The notes beneath the pieces were generated by a model. It did not search any database, was not told where the DNA came from, and saw only the letters and a program-made list of their open reading frames with translations. Made by a program: the position numbers and the translations under genes. From Noviherbaspirillum pedocola (GTDB taxonomy: Bacteria; Pseudomonadota; Gammaproteobacteria; Burkholderiales; Burkholderiaceae_D), in the NCBI RefSeq assembly GCF_016632335.1, contig NZ_JAEPBG010000003.1:310001-374000 (forward strand): a DNA stretch of 64,000 nt. Reading direction: 5' to 3'. Shown here one piece after another: positions 26,180-33,099 of the stretch (its first letter is position 1; every line of letters starts with the position of its first letter).

Positions 26180-26926
26180 TCAGTCCTTGATGTTGAGTTC
26201 GGGCTCATTGCTATGCGCGTCCGGCTGGCCCAGCGCCGTCCGCAAATCGAAAGCTTCATGTTGTGGCCGCAGCATGCGGCAGGCGCAGCGCTCCAGATGC
26301 CGCGCCATCGCAGCGCGTGCGCCGTCCACATTGCGAGCGGCAAGTGCATCGACGATGGCGGCATGCTCATCGAAGGAGCAGGGCTGCTGGCTGTCGGCAG
26401 TGGAGATCATCAGCGTGGTGCGTGAGACCAGCCGGCGCAGCGTGTCGACCACGAGCATGTTGCCGGCCAGGCGCGCCAGTTCGATGTGGAAATCGGCGGA
26501 AAGGCGTATCCAGCGCGGACGATCGCCTCCCATATAGGCTTCGCGCTCGCGCGCGATCAGCTCGCGCAGCCGCAGGAAGTCCAGCTCCTGCGCGAAGCGC
26601 GCAACCTTCGCGATCAGCGCTCCTTCCAATGTCTGGCGCAGCTCGAACATGTCGCTTGCTTCCTTGGCGCCTGGTTTGGCAATGCGAGCGCCGCGGTTGC
26701 GCTTCAGATCGATCAGGCCATCCGAGGCCAGGCGCATCAATACCCGCCGCACGTTGTAGCGCGCCGCGCCATAGATGTCGGCCAGGCCCTGTTCGGTGAG
26801 CTTGGCGCCGGCATGCAGCCGGTGTTCCATGATGGCGGCATACAGTGCGGCATACATGCGGTCTTCCACATGGGCGCGCGCCGCCTGGTGCGCATCTTCG
26901 TGGGCGAGAGTGATGGGACGTCTCAT
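26180..26926 (-). CDS. GntR-family transcriptional regulator, FCD subfamily
   Basis: 248 residues. The N-terminal winged helix is VEDRMYAALYAAIMEHRLHAGAKLTEQGLADIYGAARYNVRRVLMRLASDGLI. The C-terminal FCD domain carries its metal/ligand residues in SADFHIELARLAG, DEHAAIVDAL and MARHLERC. It is the first gene before the porin and the ABC importer and probably senses their substrate. Neither ATG26926 nor the upstream TTG26965 has a clear ribosome site. Confidence 0.9.
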   Translation of the reverse strand: MRRPITLAHEDAHQAARAHVEDRMYAALYAAIMEHRLHAGAKLTEQGLADIYGAARYNVRRVLMRLASDGLIDLKRNRGARIAKPGAKEASDMFELRQTLEGALIAKVARFAQELDFLRLRELIAREREAYMGGDRPRWIRLSADFHIELARLAGNMLVVDTLRRLVSRTTLMISTADSQQPCSFDEHAAIVDALAARNVDGARAAMARHLERCACRMLRPQHEAFDLRTALGQPDAHSNEPELNIKD

Positions 26927-27082
26927 GGAACGGAATCCGGGCCTTAAGGAGGCGAATGTTGACAATTCCCGTTAAGCAATCCCTATGCCATCTGTGTTCT
27001 TTTGGGCGATTACCGGTCTACTCCCTTGATCGTGCAGTGAAAATATCGGTGCGGATACGGGAAAGCGTCCTGTACGCGTACT

Positions 27083-27125
27083 GTGCGCAAGCGATGCGGA
27101 GAATTGCGCACAAGTTGCGCACCAG
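27083..27125. promoter_or_regulatory. TTGCGCAC inverted and tandem repeats upstream of gntR (putative operator)
   Basis: GTGCGCAA (27083-27090) faces TTGCGCAC (27104-27111), which is followed at once by a second copy (TTGCGCACCAG, 27115-27125). About 160 bp upstream of the GntR-type regulator. GntR-family operators are short inverted repeats, so autoregulation is plausible but untested. Confidence 0.35.
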
Positions 27126-27290
27126 CTTGGTGACAATCGCGACGCCGCCATCCTGGTATGCACGTTGGCGGTGAGGCAAGCTTCGGACGATCGCCACTGC
27201 CAAACTTGGCACACTGGCTCGCTTCGTCAGTGACGGCTGCATGCCGCACGCGGTGCGCGGCATGCATCAGCTCCTCCGGCTACGTCTTAT

Positions 27291-27338
27291 ATTTATCCGG
27301 GTAATATTGGCAAATCATTTTTATCCGGGTATTATTGG
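27291..27338. promoter_or_regulatory. two direct repeats upstream of the DUF2239 gene
   Basis: ATTTATCCGGGTAATATTGG (27291-27310) and TTTTATCCGGGTATTATTGG (27319-27338), 28 bp apart centre to centre, end 26 bp before the ATG. They lie where a promoter and operator are expected and are much more A/T-rich than the surroundings. Confidence 0.5.
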
Positions 27339-27364
27339 TACCTTTCAAAACGAACGGGCCTCTC

Positions 27365-27982
27365 ATGAAACCTCAAGCAAAAAAAACCTTCACCGGCTTT
27401 CTGGGTTCGCGCTTGATCGCAACCGGCACGCTGAGCCAACTCGCAACCGCGCTTTGCCGAGCGCTGAAAGAGGAGCGGAACGCCATGCCGCTCGTTTTCG
27501 AAGACGACACCGGCAAGCAGGTGGAACTGGATCTGCGCGGGACTAGTGCCGAGGTGGAAGCCCGCTACGCGGATGAGCCGCTTGCCGTCGAGCCCGCGGC
27601 AACGGAAGAAGGCATAAGCGTCAGGGGTCGCGGAAGGCCGCGCCTGGGGGTGATCGCACGGGAAGTGACCTTGCTTCCCGAGCACTGGGATTGGCTCGCT
27701 TCGCAGCCTGGCGGTGCTTCTGTCGCGTTGCGCAAACTGGTGCATGAAGCGAGACAGGCGAATGTCGCGCGTGATCGGGAACGGCTCAGTATGGAACGCG
27801 CCTACAACGTGATGCACGTCCTGTCGGGAGATCTGCCGGGTTTCGAGGACGCCAGTCGCGCCTTGTTTGCGGGTGAAATCGATCGTCTGGCTGAATTGGC
27901 GAGTGGCTGGCCTGATGATGTAGTGGCCTACATCATGCGTCTCGCCGATCCCGTGTCTGTACCGGTTACCGCCGTGAACTGA
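27365..27982 (+). CDS. DUF2239 family protein
   Basis: 205 residues, cytoplasmic. Family marks are FTGFLGSRLIATGTLSQLA, LVFEDDTGKQVELDLRG and the highly conserved GRGRPRLGVIAREVTLLPEHWDWLASQPGGASVALRKLV. The last segment resembles a ribbon-helix-helix/AbrB-like DNA-binding stretch, but the function of the family is unknown. Two A/T-rich direct repeats precede it. Confidence 0.88.
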   Translation: MKPQAKKTFTGFLGSRLIATGTLSQLATALCRALKEERNAMPLVFEDDTGKQVELDLRGTSAEVEARYADEPLAVEPAATEEGISVRGRGRPRLGVIAREVTLLPEHWDWLASQPGGASVALRKLVHEARQANVARDRERLSMERAYNVMHVLSGDLPGFEDASRALFAGEIDRLAELASGWPDDVVAYIMRLADPVSVPVTAVN

Positions 27983-28077
27983 TGTCCACGCCGATCAATC
28001 GCGAACAGCAAGCGCGTCGATGAGGCGCGCCGCCTGCGGCGCGAACCTCTATCGAATGCATGCGGTGGTGCGACGAA

Positions 28078-28857
28078 TTACCGGCTTGTCGCGCGCAGCG
28101 TCGGCAAGCCGATGCCGACCGCATCGAAGCCGCCGTCCACCGCCAGCGTCTGGCCGTTGATGTAGCTGGCCGCCGGGCTGCAGAGGAAGTAGACGGCGTC
28201 GGCGATTTCCTGCTCGGTGCCATAGCGGGCCAGTGGAATCGCGTCGTGGTAATCGGCGCGGATGGCTGGCGAATGCACCTGTTTGGCCATCGCGGTTTCC
28301 ACCGGGCCCGGCGCGATCGCATTGACGCGTATGCCGGCATTGCCGAGTTCGGCGGCCTGCTGCCTGGTGAGATGCATCAGGCCGGCCTTGCTGGTGCCGT
28401 AAGCCACGCGCAGCGTGCTGGCGCGCAGGCCCGAGATCGACGCGATGTTGACGATGCTGCCGCCGCCGTTTTTCAGCATCACGGGTGCGCAGACCTGGGT
28501 GCACAGGAAGGGCCCGGACAGATTCACCGCCAGCACCCGTTCCCATTCCTCGAAGCTGGTCTCGAGCAGCGGCTTGAACACCGCGACGCCGGCATTGTTG
28601 ACCAGCGCGTCGATGCGGCCGAAACGCTCTTCAGTAGTCCGGATCGCCGCCTGCACCTGCGCGGGAACGGATACGTCGCATTCGATGGCCAGCACGGCAT
28701 CAGCAGGGGCGAGGCTTGCGCTGGCCTTGCGCAGTTCGGCACCGTCGATATCGAGCAGCGTTACGTGATAGCCGTTGGCGAGAAAGGTGCGCGCGATGGC
28801 AAGGCCGATGCCACGGGCGGCGCCGGTGATGACTGCGGATTTTGTCTGCGGGGGCAT
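28078..28857 (-). CDS. short-chain dehydrogenase/reductase (FabG-like SDR)
   Basis: 259 residues from ATG28857. Cofactor motif ITGAARGIGLAIA, the D-I-D stretch after beta-2 (LLDIDG) that favours NAD(H), NNAG (VNNAGVAVF), catalytic Ser in IASISG and Y-x-x-x-K in YGTSKAG, then PGPVETAM and the C-terminal GQTLAVDGG. Oxidoreductase of unknown substrate; stands alone. Confidence 0.92.
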   Translation of the reverse strand: MPPQTKSAVITGAARGIGLAIARTFLANGYHVTLLDIDGAELRKASASLAPADAVLAIECDVSVPAQVQAAIRTTEERFGRIDALVNNAGVAVFKPLLETSFEEWERVLAVNLSGPFLCTQVCAPVMLKNGGGSIVNIASISGLRASTLRVAYGTSKAGLMHLTRQQAAELGNAGIRVNAIAPGPVETAMAKQVHSPAIRADYHDAIPLARYGTEQEIADAVYFLCSPAASYINGQTLAVDGGFDAVGIGLPTLRATSR

Positions 28858-29170
28858 GGGTAAGAGCTTCCTTGATTGAGGCGGGGTTGATCCTGGCGTT
28901 GCGCAATGCGTGCAATGGCGGTTGCGTCGGGAAAGGAAACGCCGGATAGCGGCGCGGTGATTATAGCGGGCGGGCAGGGGGTGAATGGTTCTCTGTCGGC
29001 AGAGGAGCGTTCGGGACGATGTCGTTTGCCTCAGGCGCGCCATTCAGATTTGCGCCGTTACCAAAGCTTTCCTAAACTTCGCATCGCTGCGAACTGGCTC
29101 CACATGCCTCTCGTGTGCGACTTCATCCATGCCGCTTCCAACAAAACCCCTCATGCTTCCAGGACCTCAA
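28858..29170. other. divergent intergenic region
   Basis: 313 bp between the SDR and thioesterase genes, expected to hold both promoters. No repeat or small gene stands out. Confidence 0.45.
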
Positions 29171-29677
29171 ATGACACCCAACGCACAAGCCTCCCTAAAA
29201 CGACCGCGCGCAGTCACATTGCGCTTTCTGGCCGAGCCCACCGATGTGAACTTCGGCGGCAAGGTCCACGGCGGCGCGGTGATGAAATGGATAGACCAGG
29301 CCGGCTATGCCTGCGCGGTGGGCTGGAGCGGCTATTACTGCGTGACGGTGTACGTCGGCGGCATCCGCTTTCACAAGCCGATCTTCATCGGGCAGATTGT
29401 CGAGGTGAATGCGAAGGTGGTCCATACCGGCACGTCGAGCATGCATATCGCCATCGACGTGTTCGCAACCGATCCACGCACCGCCGGGCGCAAGACCACC
29501 ACCAGCTGTCTGATCGTGTTCGTCGCGGTCGACGGCGGCGGCGATACGGTGCCGGTGCCGGCGTGGCTGCCCGAGTCCGAGGAGGACAAGCGCCTGGAGC
29601 AGTATGCGAAGCACATGGCCCGGGTGCGCAAGGAGCAGGATGAGGGGATGTCGGCGGCGGCGTCCGATGAAGGCTAG
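29171..29677 (+). CDS. acyl-CoA thioesterase (hotdog fold, YciA/BFIT-like)
   Basis: 168 residues from ATG29171 (AGGACCT upstream). Single hotdog domain with FLAEPTDVNFGGKVHGGAVMKWIDQAGYACA, where N-x-x-G-x-x-H-G-G and the Asp of WIDQ are the catalytic marks, then VGGIRFHKPIFIGQIVEVNAKVVHTGTSSM. Hydrolyses acyl-CoA to free acid and CoA. The tail (about 130-168) is charged. Confidence 0.92.
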   Translation: MTPNAQASLKRPRAVTLRFLAEPTDVNFGGKVHGGAVMKWIDQAGYACAVGWSGYYCVTVYVGGIRFHKPIFIGQIVEVNAKVVHTGTSSMHIAIDVFATDPRTAGRKTTTSCLIVFVAVDGGGDTVPVPAWLPESEEDKRLEQYAKHMARVRKEQDEGMSAAASDEG

Positions 29678-29803
29678 TTGGCGGCGATTGCCTGTGCTAC
29701 GACAGCGGTGCGCGCAGACTCACGTATAAAGAGTTCGCAGATTCGAGCATAAAGCGAACAAGGCTCGACTTTGCGAGCATCTTTATCCGGATTACAGGCA
29801 AGA

Positions 29804-29841
29804 AAAAACCCGGCAGGTCCACAGGGCAGACCTGCCGGGTC
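29804..29841 (-). terminator. rho-independent terminator of the aldehyde dehydrogenase gene
   Basis: ACCCGGCAGGTC (29809-29820) and GACCTGCCGGGT (29830-29841) form a perfect 12-bp stem with a 9-nt loop; on the minus strand it is followed by TTTTTT. It lies 41 bp beyond the stop codon at 29883. Confidence 0.95.
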
Positions 29842-29882
29842 ATGGCGACATTGGCGGCGCAGCCGCGCCGCTTCCAGCCGCG

Positions 29883-31322
29883 TCAGACGTTCATCACCGC
29901 CACCGAACGCACGTTCAGATACGCCTCCAGCGCTTCCGGACCGCCCTCCGAGCCGTAGCCGGAATCCTTGATGCCGCCGAAGGGCATCTCGGCCGACGGC
30001 ATGGCCGGCATGTTGATCCACATCATGCCGACTTCGACGCGGCGGCTCAGCAGATCGGCATTCTTCAGCGAGCGGGTGAAGCCATAGCCTGCCAGTCCGA
30101 AGGACAGCCGGTTGGCTTCGGCAATTGCTTCTTCGAGATTGCTGAAGCTGCGGATTGCCGCCATCGGGCCAAACGGTTCGTCATTGAAGACCTTCGCTTC
30201 CAGCGGCACGTCGGACAGGATGGTCGGCTGCCAGAAGTTGCCGGCGTCGCCGATGCGCTCGCCGCCGTGCAGTACCTTGGCGCCGCGCTCGACCGCGTCC
30301 TTGGTGAACTCGGCCATCGCGGTAAGGCGGCGCGGATTGGCCAGCGGGCCCATCTGCGTGCCTTCGGCCAGACCATCGCCGACCTTCAGTTTTTGCGCAT
30401 GCGCGACCATGGCGGCTTCGAAGTCGCCGCGGATGCTTTCATGCACCAGGAAGCGGGTCGGCGAAATGCAGACCTGGCCGGCATTGCGGAACTTGGCCGC
30501 GCCGGCGCATTTCACTGCCAGCGCGATGTCGGCGTCTTCGCAAACGATCACCGGCGCATGGCCGCCCAGCTCCATCGTCACCCGCTTCATGTGCTGGCCG
30601 GCGAGTCCGGCGAGCTGCTTGCCCACCGGGGTGGAGCCTGTGAAGGTGATCTTGCGGATCGTCGGATGCGGAATCAGGTAGCTCGAAATCTCGGCCGGAT
30701 TGCCATAGACCAGGCCCAGCACGCCCGGCGGAATGCCGGCATCGGCGAAGGCCTGGATCAGCGCTGCCGGGCCGGCGGGGGTTTCTTCCGGCGCCTTGAC
30801 CAGCATCGAGCAGCCGGCCGCGAGCGCGGCGCCGACCTTGCGCACCACCTGGTTGATCGGGAAGTTCCATGGCGTGAACGCGGCGACCGGACCGACCGGG
30901 TCCTTGATCACCATCTGGCGCAGCGCCAGGCTGCCGCGCGACGGCACCAGGCGGCCATAGACGCGGAAGCCTTCCTCGGCGAACCATTCGATGATGTCGG
31001 CTGCGGCGAGCGCCTCGCCCTTGGCTTCGATCAGCGGCTTGCCCTGTTCCTGGGTCACGAGGCGGCCGATGGCATCGGCGCGCTCGCGCATGAGGGCGGC
31101 AGCACGGCGCATGATCTTGCTGCGCTCGGCCGGGGCCATGTCGCGCCAGGTTTCAAAGCCTTTCTGCGCGGCGACAAGCGCGCGATCGAGGTCGGCGCGG
31201 CCGGCATGCGCAACGCGGCCGATTTCCTGGCCGTTGGCGGGGTTGTGCACAGCGAGCGAGCGGCCGTCCTGTGCATCCTGCCACTGGCCGTCGATGAAGA
31301 GTTGGGTGTTCGGATAGGTCAT
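29883..31322 (-). CDS. NAD(P)-dependent aldehyde dehydrogenase (succinate-semialdehyde dehydrogenase type)
   Basis: 479 residues from ATG31322. [11 protein letters not shown] is the cofactor strand, [13 protein letters not shown] the Rossmann turn, MELGGHAP carries the general-base Glu and [14 protein letters not shown] the catalytic Cys; the NEPFGP segment (here [11 protein letters not shown]) and [10 protein letters not shown] end it. Closest by eye to GabD-like enzymes, but other semialdehyde or glutarate-semialdehyde substrates are possible. Own terminator downstream. Confidence 0.93.
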   Translation of the reverse strand: MTYPNTQLFIDGQWQDAQDGRSLAVHNPANGQEIGRVAHAGRADLDRALVAAQKGFETWRDMAPAERSKIMRRAAALMRERADAIGRLVTQEQGKPLIEAKGEALAAADIIEWFAEEGFRVYGRLVPSRGSLALRQMVIKDPVGPVAAFTPWNFPINQVVRKVGAALAAGCSMLVKAPEETPAGPAALIQAFADAGIPPGVLGLVYGNPAEISSYLIPHPTIRKITFTGSTPVGKQLAGLAGQHMKRVTMELGGHAPVIVCEDADIALAVKCAGAAKFRNAGQVCISPTRFLVHESIRGDFEAAMVAHAQKLKVGDGLAEGTQMGPLANPRRLTAMAEFTKDAVERGAKVLHGGERIGDAGNFWQPTILSDVPLEAKVFNDEPFGPMAAIRSFSNLEEAIAEANRLSFGLAGYGFTRSLKNADLLSRRVEVGMMWINMPAMPSAEMPFGGIKDSGYGSEGGPEALEAYLNVRSVAVMNV

Positions 31323-31644
31323 GTTCTGCTCTTGAGAATCGGTGGATGACGGTTCCGCGCCGTACGCGTAACGCGCCGCCCGAGAGAGGCGAAGCGGCGC
31401 GCGGATGGCGGGGCGCATTCCGGCGCAAAGCGTCTCCCTGCCTGCGTCGGACGCCGTAGTGTAGCAGCCGCGCTCACATTGTGAGTTCGGCTATAAAAAC
31501 TGCTAAACGATTAACGAACATGAAGAGGACTTTGTGAATGCGCATGACCGAAGCCATCCCAGCTGAGCGCGTGCTGCAGGCGCGTTATCCGGAACGCGCG
31601 TGCCGCCGGCCCTGGCTGCTCTGGACCCGGCCCGCAGCGTATGA
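31323..31644. other. intergenic region with a perfect palindrome
   Basis: 322 bp. Contains the 13-bp palindrome CTCACATTGTGAG (31473-31485), then an A/T-rich stretch (CTATAAAAACTGCTAAACGATTAACG) that could be a promoter, and a small frame at 31538-31651. The palindrome could be an operator for the aldehyde dehydrogenase gene (start 31322) or for a rightward transcript. Confidence 0.5.
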
Positions 31645-31651
31645 CTACTGA
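31538..31651 (+). CDS. possible 37-residue small protein
   Basis: ATG31538 follows AAGAGGAC at a good distance and an A/T-rich promoter-like stretch. The peptide begins MRMTEAIPAERVLQARYPER and is Arg/Pro/Trp-rich. It overlaps the end of the convergent gene at 31645 by a few bases. A still shorter frame (MKRTL) ends just before it. No family recognised; may be chance. Confidence 0.25.
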   Translation: MRMTEAIPAERVLQARYPERACRRPWLLWTRPAAYDY

Positions 31652-32208
31652 GCGATGAGATTGCGGGTAGCCGGATCCGCAACGATCTCCTTCACCAGAC
31701 CGCTGTCGTCGAACACCACCTGGAATTCGGCGAAGCTGCTGAGCCAGTAGCGCAGCACGCGGGCGTCGAGGCGCGGATTCTCGCTGGTGACCGGATAGCC
31801 GACCGACATGAATACCTGCTCGCGCGTCATGCCGGGCACCACGCGCGCTTCCCTGACCGCGGTGCGGATCTTTTCCGGTGCCGCTGCCAGCGCCGCGGTC
31901 GGATCGGTCTTCGCGACATAGCGCGCGGTAAAGGCGTTCAGGTCGAGCTCGCGGCTGTAATCATTCCCCAGCGCCTGCTTCTTGCCCTCGATCTGCACAT
32001 ACACGCGATAGCGTCCCTGGTTGAGGACCTTGAGCGGCGTGCCGGCCGGGATGATGTGCTTGCCGTCTTCGGCATAGTTGATGTCGCTGATCCAGCTGCC
32101 GTCGCTGCGCAGGTTGCAGCACAGGTAGCCATCGGTGGATTCCTGGGCCAGGGCCGGCAGACTGCATGCGGTGGCCAGGGCAAGGCAAAGGCTGATGCGG
32201 GTGAACAT
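31645..32208 (-). CDS. exported protein with BamE/SmpA-like C-terminal domain
   Basis: 187 residues from ATG32208. Signal peptide MFTRISLCLALATACSLPALAQ. The mature N-terminus has two adjacent Cys (YLCCNL). The C-terminal part, VVPGMTREQVFMSVGYPVTSENP followed by YWLSSFAEFQVVFDDSGLVKEI, matches the BamE-like fold (pGMTxxqV-x-x-x-G-x-P and a final F-x-x-x-G-x-V). Not a lipoprotein, so not BamE itself. Function unknown. Confidence 0.75.
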   Translation of the reverse strand: MFTRISLCLALATACSLPALAQESTDGYLCCNLRSDGSWISDINYAEDGKHIIPAGTPLKVLNQGRYRVYVQIEGKKQALGNDYSRELDLNAFTARYVAKTDPTAALAAAPEKIRTAVREARVVPGMTREQVFMSVGYPVTSENPRLDARVLRYWLSSFAEFQVVFDDSGLVKEIVADPATRNLIAQ

Positions 32209-32392
32209 GGTATGGTCCTCTTCGTTCTTGCGCCGCGGCGTTCTTGTGAAGCTTGCGTACGGCGCGAGGCTTTGTGGCATGTCCGGTCGACACCTGCCGC
32301 GTTACGACGGGGAAGCGGTGTCCGGCGCGCAATTGTATCCGCAGTCTTTCTCTGGGGCATCGCGTCCGCATTCGGTCGCGCAACGACAACCG

Positions 32393-32761
32393 ATGGCTTA
32401 CAGCGCTTATGTGATTGCAGACGCGTCGCGCATGGCGATTCTTGACAGCTTCCCGCCGAAGTTCGGCGATGTGATCTGCCACCATGTGACCGAGCGTTTC
32501 GGCTTGTCCGCCGGCGACAGACAGCTGCCTCCACCGGCGGAAATCCTCATCGTCGGGTATGCCTGCGATGCCTCGCTCGAAGCGCTGGTGGTGACGGTGG
32601 ACGGCAACATGCGGCGGCCGGACGGCGGCACCTATCACATCACGCTCTCGCTCGAACGCGCGCTGGGCCGCAAGCCGGTTGATGCGAACCGGGTGATCGC
32701 AACCGTTGGCTGGAATCCGGTGACGGTATTGCGCGTCGACGCCGTGCCGAGCATCTGCTGA
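32393..32761 (+). CDS. 2H-phosphoesterase-like small protein
   Basis: 122 residues from ATG32393. Two H-x-T motifs, H31-V-T33 (ICHHVTERFG) and H82-I-T84 (TYHITLSLER), are spaced about 50 residues apart, the signature of 2H phosphoesterases such as tRNA-ligase cyclic phosphodiesterase domains. IVGYACDASLEALVVTVDG and RPDGGTYHIT are conserved in an uncharacterised family that I recall only as hypothetical. No RBS is evident. Divergent from the BamE-like gene. Possible role: RNA or nucleotide cyclic phosphate cleavage; inference only. Confidence 0.65.
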   Translation: MAYSAYVIADASRMAILDSFPPKFGDVICHHVTERFGLSAGDRQLPPPAEILIVGYACDASLEALVVTVDGNMRRPDGGTYHITLSLERALGRKPVDANRVIATVGWNPVTVLRVDAVPSIC

Positions 32762-32802
32762 GCGGAGTTCGCTTTTTGGCGCCATCCGGGTCGCAGAATG
32801 GC

Positions 32803-32872
32803 GCGTAGGGTGGGCGCAGCCCACGCGTCCGACCGCATGCCGAGAACCGCGTGGGCTGCGCCCACCCTACGC
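32803..32872. repeat. 25-bp perfect inverted repeat
   Basis: GCGTAGGGTGGGCGCAGCCCACGCG (two blocks, 32803-32827) is exactly complementary to 32848-32872, with a 20-nt loop. The GTAGGGTGGGC core resembles widespread REP-like repeats of Proteobacteria. It lies 42 bp after the 2H-like gene and could end its transcript. Confidence 0.85.
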
Positions 32873-32887
32873 AAAACCGGTAAAGCT

Positions 32888-32963
32888 CGTAGGTTGGGCT
32901 GCAAGCCCAACATGCTCGCGGCTCCGCGGGTGCCCGATGTTGGGCTTGGCAGCCCAACCTACG
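32888..32963. repeat. nested palindromic dispersed repeat (copy 2)
   Basis: Same design as 15795-15876: outer arms CGTAGGTTGGGCTGC (32888-32902) and GCAGCCCAACCTACG (32949-32963), inner arms AAGCCCAACAT and ATGTTGGGCTT, with a different GC-rich loop. Conserved arms and a free loop point to selection for the folded structure. Confidence 0.88.
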
Positions 32964-33045
32964 CAAACCGGTAAGCAAACGACGGTCCGCGCATCATCAA
33001 AACAAATTTCGCCACATCAGTCATTACTGCGGATGCCCCAAGCAC

Positions 33046-33080
33046 AACGGCCCGCAAGCCATGACAGCTTGCGGGCCGTT
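33046..33080 (-). terminator. hairpin after the beta-helix gene
   Basis: AACGGCCCGCAAGC (33046-33059) pairs perfectly with GCTTGCGGGCCGTT (33067-33080) around a 7-nt loop, 20 bp beyond the minus-strand stop at 33100. No U-tract follows, so termination efficiency is uncertain. Confidence 0.7.
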
Positions 33081-33099
33081 GCAGCGTCGGTAGGCCGGA

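Larger units (their letters stand above)
26927..27364. other. divergent regulatory region between gntR and the DUF2239 gene
   Basis: 438 bp holding at least three repeat structures: GTGCGCAA/TTGCGCAC with a tandem TTGCGCACNAG (27083-27125), a 10-bp perfect inverted repeat TGCATGCCGC/GCGGCATGCA (27238-27266), and two copies of TTTATCCGGGTAnTATTGG (27291-27338). No gene is supported inside it. Confidence 0.6.
32762..33099. other. gene-free region packed with palindromic repeats
   Basis: 338 bp that hold two back-to-back palindromic elements (32803-32872 and 32888-32963) and the terminator hairpin of the beta-helix gene (33046-33080). No reading frame is supported. Confidence 0.8.
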
